A DNA stretch of 64,000 nucleotides from Colwellia sp. (GTDB taxonomy: Bacteria; Pseudomonadota; Gammaproteobacteria; Enterobacterales; Alteromonadaceae): positions 1 through 64,000 of the forward strand of contig NVWU01000017.1 in NCBI GenBank assembly GCA_002733765.1. Reading direction: 5' to 3'. The notes under the pieces were generated by a model. It worked only from the letters and a program-made list of their open reading frames with translations, searched no databases and had not been told where the DNA came from. Positions 19,735 through 28,005 of the stretch are shown piece after piece. Positions within the stretch are counted from its first letter, which is position 1, and every line of letters begins with the position of its first letter. A program made the position numbers and the translations under genes.

Positions 19735-22700
19735 CTAAATACTTTCAGCATAGTTATCAATAGCGGTCAATGCTGCCCGAGTTTCTTTAAGTAAAATATT
19801 CACCTCCTTTAAGCTACTAGGTATCTCATTACCACTGAGTAATTTTGACCATTGAGAGCATAATTGCTCTAGCTCTGAAGCGGCTAAGATTTTAGCATTT
19901 AATTGCAACTCAATAATGACGTCTTTAGCTTTATAAAAATCTCTTGCTTTAATTGAATTAACCAACAGATCAAGTTGCTGATGATTATCTTGCGCATAAT
20001 CATCAAGCATAAATAATGCTAGCTCAGCCGAGCCTTGATGATGTAGATATTGTGAGAAATCAAAAGCGGCTTCTATATTCCCTTCAGTATGGGCCTCAGC
20101 AAAAGAAACAACAAGTTCAGTAATCATCTCCTCACCTTCATCAATACAATCGATTAATGTTTCAGGTAAAATTAACGCTGAACTTTCAGACTTATTTGAT
20201 GATTTATCGTATTGCAGCCAAGGCGCTAACACAACTCTCAAATCTGCTAATATCGACTGTTCAGTTAACTGTCCTATATGCCAACCGTCAAAGTATTTAT
20301 CATTCTCTGAACTTGGAACATGATCAGTTAAACTAAAAATAGCAACATCTACTAACGGTTTATTTTCCATTTTCACTAATGAGGTTTCGGAAAACTCAGT
20401 AAAAAGTATACAGTATAGACCTGTTTTCCATCGTTCTCGTTGAGCCTCCGCATGAGAAACGACATCTACTTTTAACCCTAACCAGTACAGTAATCGTTGA
20501 AAGTTTTGATATTGTTGAGGTGAATGTACCGCGAGTACCACGGGCAATCCACTTGCCAAATAATGACTCTGCTGGCATTGCTCTGGCGAAAGTAACTGAT
20601 TATTTTTACTCTCACTTGCTAGTAATTCTTTAATATTATGTAAAAAGACGTCTTTACACAATAATTGCTCACTCTGCGAATAAAATCCAAAACGATCAAA
20701 ACATAATGCGGTTGATTGTAATAACATCAATTTTGGCTGCAAAGAATGAGGCAAACTATTAATTTTTTCTGTTATTAAATCAAAATTTGTTTGAGCAATA
20801 TCGCTAGTCACTATTAATAAATCAAGCTTATGTTTACTAAGATTTTTTGCAGTAAGTTGCTGCTCAAAACTATCCATACGCGCCAGCACTTCACATTTAC
20901 CCGATGCAGATTGAACGAATTTTTCAAGTAACCCTGTTAGCATTACATTACTTGATAACAACATAACCTTAATACCATCAAGTTTATGCTCTTGCTGCTC
21001 TTTAATAATCACTGAAGAAGCGATAGCTAACGGTAATTCAAAACTAAGCTGAAAACCATCATCAGTAAGTCGAGCTATAATATTTTCACCATGTTGCTTA
21101 ACAAATAAAACAGTAAATATTTCGACCAATGGCGAACTTTGCGAAACAGTCGTTTGAGAATCAACCAACAGCGTAACTAAATTGGGTAAAGCCTCTATCG
21201 TTTCAGCGTTAACTTTTACGACAAAGTGTACTAATTGTTGACCTGCACTTTTATCTTGTAACTGTAAATGAAGATGCAATTGAGCACCTTGATAATCCTG
21301 TAAAGTGATATCAATTAGCAAGTACATTAACTGTTGAAATAAACGAAAATCGAGCTTAGCCTGAACTAGCAGTTGCTCATCATAACTAAAATGCAGCTGG
21401 TTATTAAATGTTTGCTGCTCGGCTTGTTTATTAAATAAAATCGCATGTATTTCATCAACTAGGTTTACATCGCCCAGTGTTAACACTGCACTTTGTGAAC
21501 GTATGTCACTGGCCAAATAAAATTGTGTTAATTGTTCATAAATGGGGAGTAAAGAAGCAAATGCGATTGCTTTACTTGTTTCATTGTTATTTGGCTTATT
21601 CAGCAACCTAGCTTGTTGTTGCTGTAGTAATGATAAAACACCACCTGCCAAATATTTATACCGCTGCAATTCGTTTTTAAGGTGGAATGCAGCTTGTTCG
21701 CTAGTATTTAACTGTTGTTGATTAGTGTTTTGGGTATACACAACCAATGCTTGCGCTTGCTCATCAATAACCTGTTGGAGTGTTTGACACTGTTGAACTA
21801 GTTGCTGAAATTCTTGTTCATTATGAGCTGGCTTAGCAATACTTTGTACTTGCTCCATTATTTCTTGAGTTTCAGCGCAATTAGCCTGAATATCATCACA
21901 ATTTTCAGCACGGATACGTTGGCGTATTAACACCACACTATGCTGTGCTGTTATTTTAATTTGCTCACGTAAACGCCATAATAAATAACAAAAAACTAAT
22001 AAAGATAAACTAATAGCCACTAATAAAGCTATCGACAACTCCTCTTGGGTAACGTTAATTTTTAATTTAACGTTAATTTTAACTAACCAATCATTAAGCA
22101 TACTAGAAACATGAACTGTTATTATTTCCGGTGGCTCCGCTAGTATTTGCCTTAATTGATTTTTTTGCACCGTTAAATCAAGTTGATAACTTTGTACTAA
22201 ACGAATAGACCCTTGCCATTTTGCTAACGCCCGTTGCTGAGTTAATACAATCTTTTCAAAGGTATCAATTTGTTGGTTAAAATCAACCATCGCTTTAGTT
22301 TTATCATTTATTTTAAAAGCATTACGTTGAGCAAAAACTTGCTCCACACCCAAGCGTAGCAAGTCAAAATTTTCCATACTAGTATTAATTGTTAGTTGCT
22401 CAAAACTGATTAAAACTTCTGCTAATAAACTTTTTAACTGTTGTAAAGTATGTAATTGTCGAATAGCGCTAACGTACATATTAGCTCGGCTAAGCGTAAG
22501 CCCATTATTTACATTACCCGCTTGAAGTTGTTTGAAAAGTAATGATTTTTTGACTATTTTTTTATCAATTATCGGCGTGATCGAAAACCACATTAGTTGT
22601 AATTGAATAATACTACTTTGTTTTAATTGTTCATTACGCCCATAACTTTGTTGAATACGCATAACAAGATCTCTCGCCGATTTATTGGCATTCAACCATT

Positions 22701-23085
22701 GTTGATATAGGTCGGCATGTGAACTTTCTAGTCTTAATAATTGTTTATTTACCGCAATCAACTCAGCTTGTCGTTCAACAAAATTTATTCCGCTATTGGT
22801 AAATAATAAATCATCAACAAGGTATTCAGCTTTATGTAACGCTTGTAGTTGCTCAAACTGTTGCTTTAAGGGAGTTAATTCACCATTAATCAACAAACGA
22901 CTCCGCTCACTTTGCTGATAAAATAAAGTAAAAATCAATGCTAGCGCAACAATAATAATTAGCAATAAAGCGATTAGCTTTGTAGAAAATTGCCGATGTA
23001 AGGGCTTTACCGTTAAGGGTTGAATTGATAAGTTTTTTTCTGGTTCGTTTGGTGTTTGCTCAACCAAGTCGTCAGTATTGCTCAT
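19735..23085 (-). CDS. Large membrane protein resembling a hybrid sensor kinase without catalytic residues
   Basis: A 1116-residue protein with two membrane helices (about 37-56 and 350-372) that enclose a long helical periplasmic region of the TorS/chemoreceptor type. After the second helix come a coiled-coil area (about 400-490), a segment shaped like a GHKL ATPase domain (about 538-688), two receiver-like segments (about 702-830 and 840-960) and a helical C-terminus like an Hpt domain (about 978-1115). I cannot find an H-box histidine, an N-box asparagine with its following motif, G-box glycine motifs, a receiver phospho-acceptor Asp in context, or the HxLKG of an Hpt domain. So the architecture is that of a hybrid kinase but phosphotransfer looks lost. 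It could be a scaffold or sensor partner. No regulator gene is adjacent. Domain calls rest on order and pattern and are moderately sure. Confidence 0.6.
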   Translation of the reverse strand: MSNTDDLVEQTPNEPEKNLSIQPLTVKPLHRQFSTKLIALLLIIIVALALIFTLFYQQSERSRLLINGELTPLKQQFEQLQALHKAEYLVDDLLFTNSGINFVERQAELIAVNKQLLRLESSHADLYQQWLNANKSARDLVMRIQQSYGRNEQLKQSSIIQLQLMWFSITPIIDKKIVKKSLLFKQLQAGNVNNGLTLSRANMYVSAIRQLHTLQQLKSLLAEVLISFEQLTINTSMENFDLLRLGVEQVFAQRNAFKINDKTKAMVDFNQQIDTFEKIVLTQQRALAKWQGSIRLVQSYQLDLTVQKNQLRQILAEPPEIITVHVSSMLNDWLVKINVKLKINVTQEELSIALLVAISLSLLVFCYLLWRLREQIKITAQHSVVLIRQRIRAENCDDIQANCAETQEIMEQVQSIAKPAHNEQEFQQLVQQCQTLQQVIDEQAQALVVYTQNTNQQQLNTSEQAAFHLKNELQRYKYLAGGVLSLLQQQQARLLNKPNNNETSKAIAFASLLPIYEQLTQFYLASDIRSQSAVLTLGDVNLVDEIHAILFNKQAEQQTFNNQLHFSYDEQLLVQAKLDFRLFQQLMYLLIDITLQDYQGAQLHLHLQLQDKSAGQQLVHFVVKVNAETIEALPNLVTLLVDSQTTVSQSSPLVEIFTVLFVKQHGENIIARLTDDGFQLSFELPLAIASSVIIKEQQEHKLDGIKVMLLSSNVMLTGLLEKFVQSASGKCEVLARMDSFEQQLTAKNLSKHKLDLLIVTSDIAQTNFDLITEKINSLPHSLQPKLMLLQSTALCFDRFGFYSQSEQLLCKDVFLHNIKELLASESKNNQLLSPEQCQQSHYLASGLPVVLAVHSPQQYQNFQRLLYWLGLKVDVVSHAEAQRERWKTGLYCILFTEFSETSLVKMENKPLVDVAIFSLTDHVPSSENDKYFDGWHIGQLTEQSILADLRVVLAPWLQYDKSSNKSESSALILPETLIDCIDEGEEMITELVVSFAEAHTEGNIEAAFDFSQYLHHQGSAELALFMLDDYAQDNHQQLDLLVNSIKARDFYKAKDVIIELQLNAKILAASELEQLCSQWSKLLSGNEIPSSLKEVNILLKETRAALTAIDNYAESI

Positions 23086-23124
23086 AGCTATTATTTTGTT
23101 TTAAATTCCTTTGTCGCTTTAGTT

Positions 23125-23430
23125 TATACCAAACTATATAGCCAAGCCACTTCAAGATGTGGGATTCAGCTAGAATTAGAAACGCCTTGAGGAAAGGCAT
23201 TGATTGAAGAGAATGGTTATTCTCTTATTGAAAGCCATAACGCAGCATAAAACATTTCTAAACTAGCCTTTTAGGGAGGGACGACTGAGTAAAAGGTGTT
23301 CATCGTTGCCTCTATTTTTAAGGGAGTCCCCTTAATAAAAACATACACCTGCTCATAATTCGCTCAAGCATCCTGAAACTCGCATTTTGAGATAGTTTGA
23401 GTATATAACCCAAGCTACCTCAAAATAATA
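23125..23430. repeat. Hairpin-rich intergenic repeat, MITE-like
   Basis: TATACCAAACTAT (23125-23137) is the imperfect inverse of ATAGTTTGAGTATA (23392-23405). Inside are local hairpins: GCCTT/AAGGC (23184-23198), AGAGAA/TTCTCT (23209-23226), and TTAAGGG/CCCTTAA near 23318-23335. The string CCAAGCCACTTCAAGATG (23142-23159) recurs in altered form as CCAAGCTACCTCAAAATA (23410-23427). There is no ORF. It has the form of a small non-autonomous element or a structured intergenic repeat. Confidence 0.55.
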
Positions 23431-23445
23431 GCGTAATGTATTTAA

Positions 23446-23931
23446 TTAACGTTTTTTACTCACCCAAGCCCATTCCATTTCACACTCTATAGGTTGTTGC
23501 CCTGATTCATCAGTAATTATAACCGGTACAATAACGTCGCCTTTCTCTTGTTGCTCAATCAACCTAATTTGCTCTAACGTTAAATTTGCTACCGCTTTTA
23601 AATTACCTTGCATTCTACGTTGATAATGAACTACCATCGACTTTAATAATGGCACTCTATCATCAGGTACATTCATACCAAACACGATGCCAGTGGCTGA
23701 TTCAGCCAATACTGCCGCGGCAATCGCATGAATACCACCAATATGATTTTGTACTGATTTTTTATTTTTTAACGTTAATATTGTTTGCTGCTGAGTTACC
23801 TTTTCAAGTTTAACGCCTGTGGTACCTGCAAATTTAACCTTTGAGCTGAACAAGGTTGTTAATAAAAATGACTGCATGAATTGCGGTGCTTTATTAACTT
23901 TATTAACAAATAAGCTAAAACGATTTGCCAT
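23446..23931 (-). CDS. DUF4442-type hotdog-fold protein
   Basis: A 161-residue protein whose central part (HIGGIHAIAAAVLAESATG, about 62-80) has the shape of the hotdog helix found in PaaI-type thioesterases and DUF4442 proteins. DUF4442 members lack a proven substrate; an acyl-CoA thioesterase or acyl-binding role is likely. No signal peptide or membrane helix is seen, although the N-terminus FMQSFLLTTLF is hydrophobic. It is a single minus-strand gene bounded by an intergenic repeat downstream and a perfect inverted repeat upstream (24006-24036). Family assignment is fairly secure; activity is inference. Confidence 0.7.
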   Translation of the reverse strand: MANRFSLFVNKVNKAPQFMQSFLLTTLFSSKVKFAGTTGVKLEKVTQQQTILTLKNKKSVQNHIGGIHAIAAAVLAESATGIVFGMNVPDDRVPLLKSMVVHYQRRMQGNLKAVANLTLEQIRLIEQQEKGDVIVPVIITDESGQQPIECEMEWAWVSKKR

Positions 23932-24005
23932 GTTTACTGACCTTAAAGATGATTGATGGCTTTATTGTTAACCATACTGGTCTGACCTGCAAGTTTTATC
24001 ATCAA

Positions 24006-24036
24006 AGAGACAATATAAACACGTGATATTGTCTCT
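24006..24036. repeat. Perfect 11-bp inverted repeat
   Basis: AGAGACAATAT and ATATTGTCTCT flank a 9-nt loop, between the importer operon end (24197) and the start of the DUF4442 gene (23931). On the minus strand TTTGAT follows the stem, a poor T-tract. It may be the importer terminator or an operator for the DUF4442 gene. Confidence 0.6.
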
Positions 24037-24196
24037 GCTAAGGAGTGTTATTTTTTGATTAATAAGGCATCAAATCATACTAACGTTTTCCAGAGATAGT
24101 GTTTTAACAATAGCGTTAAATTCACATTTCAAAAACTAGCCTCTCATATTGAGAAGTTTCATCTTTTTATCTTAACGATTAGTTCCATAATATGAA

Positions 24197-25177
24197 TTAT
24201 GACGGTTCATACAAATGACAAGCTACCCAGTGTGGCTCATTTTTACTACCGACTTCGACTTGTAGAGGCACTTTTGCCGCACAAATATCCATCGCTTCAG
24301 GACAACGCGTTCTAAAGGTACAGCCAGAGGGTGGATTTAGCGGTGAAGGTACATCACCTTTCAAAATTTGACGTTGATTTTTGATAGTTGGATCGGGTGT
24401 AGGTATTGCTGATAACAATGCTTTTGTATAGGGGTGCCTTGGCTCGTTATAAAGACTGGTCGTGGTTGCCTTTTCAACTAATCGACCAAGATACATGACA
24501 CCGACATCATCGCTGATATGCTGAACTACTGCTAGATCATGTGAGATAAATAGAAACGATATGCCTAACGTTTTTTGTAGGTTTGAGATCAAATTTAATA
24601 CTTGTGATTGTACTGATACATCTAAAGCAGATACAGCTTCATCAGCAACAATAAATTTAGGCTCAAGAGTCAGTGCTCTGGCTATCCCTATACGTTGACG
24701 TTGACCGCCTGAGAACTCATGTGGATATCGATGCAATACATGTTTTCTTAAGCCGACAATATCAAGTAGTTCTTCAATTTTTTGTTGGCGAGACTCCGCG
24801 GTTCCAATATGATGAATTTCTAGTGGCTCAAGCAACGTTTGTTGTATCGTTCTTCGCGGACTAAGCGATGCATAAGGATCTTGGAAAATAATTTGCATAT
24901 CTCTACGCGCATCTACCAGCGCTTTTGGTTCAAGTTTGGTGATATCAATACCATCAAGTATAACCGTTCCACCTGTAGGTTCATGTAAACGCAGTAAAGC
25001 ACGACCCAATGTAGATTTACCACAGCCAGACTCACCTACAAGTCCCATCGTTTTGCCTTTTTCAAGTACAAAACTGACATCGTCAACGGCTTTTAACTGA
25101 TTGACCACTCTATGAAATAATCCACCATGAATAGGGAAATGTTTTTTTAAGTTTTTAACCTCTAATAGCACACTCAT
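24197..25177 (-). CDS. Peptide/nickel-type ABC importer ATPase, OppF/DppF-like
   Basis: One of two cytoplasmic ATPases that power the importer. It has 326 residues with Walker A GESGCGKSTLGRAL (about 48-61), signature FSGGQRQRIGIARAL, Walker B FIVADEAVSALD and the H-loop ISHDLAVV. A C-terminal oligopeptide-transporter extension carries the cysteine pattern GCTFRTRCPEA followed by a later CAA. The start is ATG 25177, which shares a base with the TAA of the preceding ATPase gene (TAATG) and gives the family-like MSVLLEVKNL; a reading from 25192 adds five residues. It is the last gene of the operon. Confidence 0.93.
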   Translation of the reverse strand: MSVLLEVKNLKKHFPIHGGLFHRVVNQLKAVDDVSFVLEKGKTMGLVGESGCGKSTLGRALLRLHEPTGGTVILDGIDITKLEPKALVDARRDMQIIFQDPYASLSPRRTIQQTLLEPLEIHHIGTAESRQQKIEELLDIVGLRKHVLHRYPHEFSGGQRQRIGIARALTLEPKFIVADEAVSALDVSVQSQVLNLISNLQKTLGISFLFISHDLAVVQHISDDVGVMYLGRLVEKATTTSLYNEPRHPYTKALLSAIPTPDPTIKNQRQILKGDVPSPLNPPSGCTFRTRCPEAMDICAAKVPLQVEVGSKNEPHWVACHLYEPS

Positions 25178-26160
25178 TATGCTTCTCCACAAGGGTGAAA
25201 ACAGGCAACTTCACGGTTGTCTTTAATTTTATTACTCGGTTGTTCTTTGTGGCAACGATCATCTGCATATTGGCAGCGATCAGCGAAACGACAACCTTCT
25301 GGCAAGTGTAATAAATCAGGAACTGTTCCTGGAATGGTAGGTAATTCTAATACTTTATCTGCACGGATCCTTGGTATTGATGCCATCAGTCCTGCTGAAT
25401 AAGGATGTTGTGGATTTTTAAACAGCGGTATAATGGGGGCTTGTTCGACAATACGCCCCGCATACATTACTACCGCACGTTGACAAGATTCTGCAACAAC
25501 GCCTAAATCATGGGTTACCAGAACAACTGCTGTGCCTAATTCATGCTGCAATTTTACAATTTGTTCCATTACCTGCGCTTGTATGGTTACATCCAGTGCA
25601 GTGGTTGGCTCATCGGCTAATAATAATTTTGGATTACAAGATAATGCCATTGCTATCATCACACGTTGTCGCATTCCGCCTGACAATTGGTGAGGGTATT
25701 CATTAATACGTTTATCCGGTGACGGGATCCCTACCAACTCTAACATCTCAATAGCACGATTTTTAGCTTGTTTCCCACGAATTTTTTGATGTCGTGATAG
25801 TACATCTTTCATCTGATTTGCAATGGTAAAGACCGGATTTAATGCGGTCATCGGCTCTTGAAATATCATTGATATTTCACTGCCACGTATTTTTCGATAC
25901 TCAGACTCAGGCAAGCCAACCAGTTCACGACCATTGAGTTGAATACTACCTGCTGTGATCCTGCCGGGAGGCGACGGGATCAAGCCTAAAATAGCCAAAG
26001 ATGTTACTGACTTACCACAACCAGACTCACCGACAAGGCCCATAGTTTCGCCATGCCTCACATCAAAACTGATGCCATCAATCGCGCGAACTAGACCGCG
26101 TTCAGTAGTAAATTCAACAACCAAATCACGGACACTTAATAAAGGTTTTTTACTACTCAT
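25177..26160 (-). CDS. Peptide/nickel-type ABC importer ATPase, OppD/DppD-like
   Basis: The partner ATPase of 327 residues. It has Walker A GESGCGKSVTSLAI (about 40-53), signature LSGGMRQRVMIAMAL, Walker B LLLADEPTTALD and H-loop VTHDLGVV. The C-terminal extension has GCRFADRCQYADDRC, the Cys-rich segment found in OppD/DppD proteins (an iron-sulfur site in some homologues). Its ATG overlaps the permease stop by 4 bases and its stop overlaps the next start by 1 base, which shows tight translational coupling. Substrate specificity cannot be read from the ATPase. Confidence 0.94.
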   Translation of the reverse strand: MSSKKPLLSVRDLVVEFTTERGLVRAIDGISFDVRHGETMGLVGESGCGKSVTSLAILGLIPSPPGRITAGSIQLNGRELVGLPESEYRKIRGSEISMIFQEPMTALNPVFTIANQMKDVLSRHQKIRGKQAKNRAIEMLELVGIPSPDKRINEYPHQLSGGMRQRVMIAMALSCNPKLLLADEPTTALDVTIQAQVMEQIVKLQHELGTAVVLVTHDLGVVAESCQRAVVMYAGRIVEQAPIIPLFKNPQHPYSAGLMASIPRIRADKVLELPTIPGTVPDLLHLPEGCRFADRCQYADDRCHKEQPSNKIKDNREVACFHPCGEA

Positions 26161-27056
26161 GTGCTTACCTTTTTTGGATCTAATGCATCCTGTAAGGCAT
26201 CCGAAAACATGTTAAATGCCATGACAAGTATAAAAAGTAATACTGAGGCTGCATAAAAATTAGAAAATTCTCCGGCCTGTACTTCAAGTGTTGACTCAGC
26301 GATCATTAACCCCCATGAAACGCCATTTTTCACCCCCAAGCCTAAGAAACTTAATATCACTTCAGATTTAATAGCACCGACAAAAACGATGGTAGATTGC
26401 ACTAATAATATATGGAAGGTGTTTGGTAAAATATGCCTAACTATGATGATGTGCTGAGGAACGCCCACGGCACGAGCAGCCTCAACAAATTCAAAGTTTT
26501 TCAGTTTAATCACTTCACCACGTACCAGACGTGAGGTCGTCGTCCAAAATGTTGCAATCATGGCCACATGCATTGAATAGGCAAATCCACTTAACGCGAA
26601 TGCGATAGCCGCTACAAATAAATAAAAGGGAATAGAATCAAGTACGCCCATTAGCCAAAGAATAATTTCATCAATCCATGTATTACTGAAAAAACCAGAT
26701 AATGCCCCTAAAAAAGCGCCTATCAAGGTTGAAATAACGGCCACGACTAATCCAACTTCAAAGGCTGTTTTAGTGGAAAATATCGCTCGTTCAAAAATAT
26801 CCTGCCCAAGAATATTGGTTCCAAACCAATATTGAGACGATACCCCTTCCCATTTTTGACCATTATTATCAGACCATTCTGTGCCCCAAAGTCCAACGCC
26901 AACGCCGAGTGCTACTAACATATAGAAAGCCACGACAGATAGACCTATCATACCAGCACGGTCACGACGGAATTTATAAGCCGCCTTTGACCACATCGAT
27001 TCGCCTATTTTATCCTCAACCACTTCAGCAGTAGAAGTATCTAGTACTGTACTCAT
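26157..27056 (-). CDS. Peptide/nickel-type ABC importer permease, DppC-like
   Basis: A 299-residue inner-membrane permease. An N-terminal cytoplasmic tail (1-35) precedes the first helix (RAGMIGLSVVAFYMLVALGV). An OppC-type extracytoplasmic loop (about 58-85) and five more helices follow. The EAA loop, which docks on the ATPases, is seen as EAARAVGVPQHIIIVRHILP (about 191-210). It overlaps both neighbours by 4 bases (ATGA). With the DppB-like protein it forms the transmembrane channel. Confidence 0.93.
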   Translation of the reverse strand: MSTVLDTSTAEVVEDKIGESMWSKAAYKFRRDRAGMIGLSVVAFYMLVALGVGVGLWGTEWSDNNGQKWEGVSSQYWFGTNILGQDIFERAIFSTKTAFEVGLVVAVISTLIGAFLGALSGFFSNTWIDEIILWLMGVLDSIPFYLFVAAIAFALSGFAYSMHVAMIATFWTTTSRLVRGEVIKLKNFEFVEAARAVGVPQHIIIVRHILPNTFHILLVQSTIVFVGAIKSEVILSFLGLGVKNGVSWGLMIAESTLEVQAGEFSNFYAASVLLFILVMAFNMFSDALQDALDPKKVST

Positions 27057-27985
27057 TTTAGAGAAATCCTCGGGTCGACAACTTTGTATAAAATATCATT
27101 GATGATCAAGGTGAAAACAAACATGATTGCGGTTAACCCAATAACAGCCTTAAGAATAGGCTGATCGCCTGAAATTATTGCGTCATAAGTGACTTTACCT
27201 ACACCCGGTATGCCAAAATAACTTTCCAATAATAGGCTACCAGAAATCACAACCAGTGGAATCGAAAACATGATTCGAGTAATGATAGGAATCATGCTGT
27301 TTTTTAAAACACTTTTAAACAATAATTCAATCGGATGGGCTCCAAACGCTTTGGCTGTGCGTACATGGTCCCTACCCATCTCTTCAACAATTACCGCCCG
27401 GTAAAATCGCGTATTATAACCCAGAGAGACAAAAATGGATGCCAAGGTAGGTACGGTTACATAGCGAATATAATCGGTGAACGAATATACATCCCAACCT
27501 CTAACGGGGAATAGATCAAGCCCTTTCGACGATGAAAATATAATTTGGAAGGCAATAATCACAATAAGGAAACTGACACTCATGCCCATGACAGAAACGC
27601 CCATAATAATCTTGTCGATCCAATGCCCTCGATGATAGGCCGCAATTAACGCTAAAATTACACCGAGCAAATTACCCAAAACAAACCCCGGAAGAATTAA
27701 TGCTAAAGAGACAGGTATTGTTCGAACCAAAATGCTCGATACCTTTTCACCTGATGAATCAGAATAACCGAAATCCATTGTGGCTAATTCTTTCAAATAT
27801 TTTGTATAACGTACAACAAAGCTTTGGTCGTAACCTAATTGATGACGAACTTCAGTTATTTGCTCTTGCGTTGGATTTTTGCCAAGTAGATCATAGGTTT
27901 TATCTGGACCAAAATGCACCATCAATACAAAACTAATAAGCGTAACACCTAATATTAAAGGGATTCCTGTTAAAATTTTTCTCAA
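27053..27985 (-). CDS. Peptide/nickel-type ABC importer permease, DppB-like
   Basis: A permease of at least 310 residues with six predicted helices and the EAA loop RTAKAFGAHPIELLFKSVLK (about 209-228). The only standard start codon is TTG at 27985, used here, but it has no Shine-Dalgarno sequence and would remove family-typical residues. The frame stays open to 28009, and the upstream residues EILHYVLRKIL match the usual N-terminus of DppB proteins. An ATC at 28006 overlaps the preceding stop codon as TAATC and lies 8 nt after GAGGAG, so a non-AUG start there is likely. The gap to the binding-protein gene is at most 20 nt. Confidence 0.9.
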   Translation of the reverse strand: MRKILTGIPLILGVTLISFVLMVHFGPDKTYDLLGKNPTQEQITEVRHQLGYDQSFVVRYTKYLKELATMDFGYSDSSGEKVSSILVRTIPVSLALILPGFVLGNLLGVILALIAAYHRGHWIDKIIMGVSVMGMSVSFLIVIIAFQIIFSSSKGLDLFPVRGWDVYSFTDYIRYVTVPTLASIFVSLGYNTRFYRAVIVEEMGRDHVRTAKAFGAHPIELLFKSVLKNSMIPIITRIMFSIPLVVISGSLLLESYFGIPGVGKVTYDAIISGDQPILKAVIGLTAIMFVFTLIINDILYKVVDPRISLK

Positions 27986-28005
27986 GACATAGTGTAATAT
28001 TTCGA

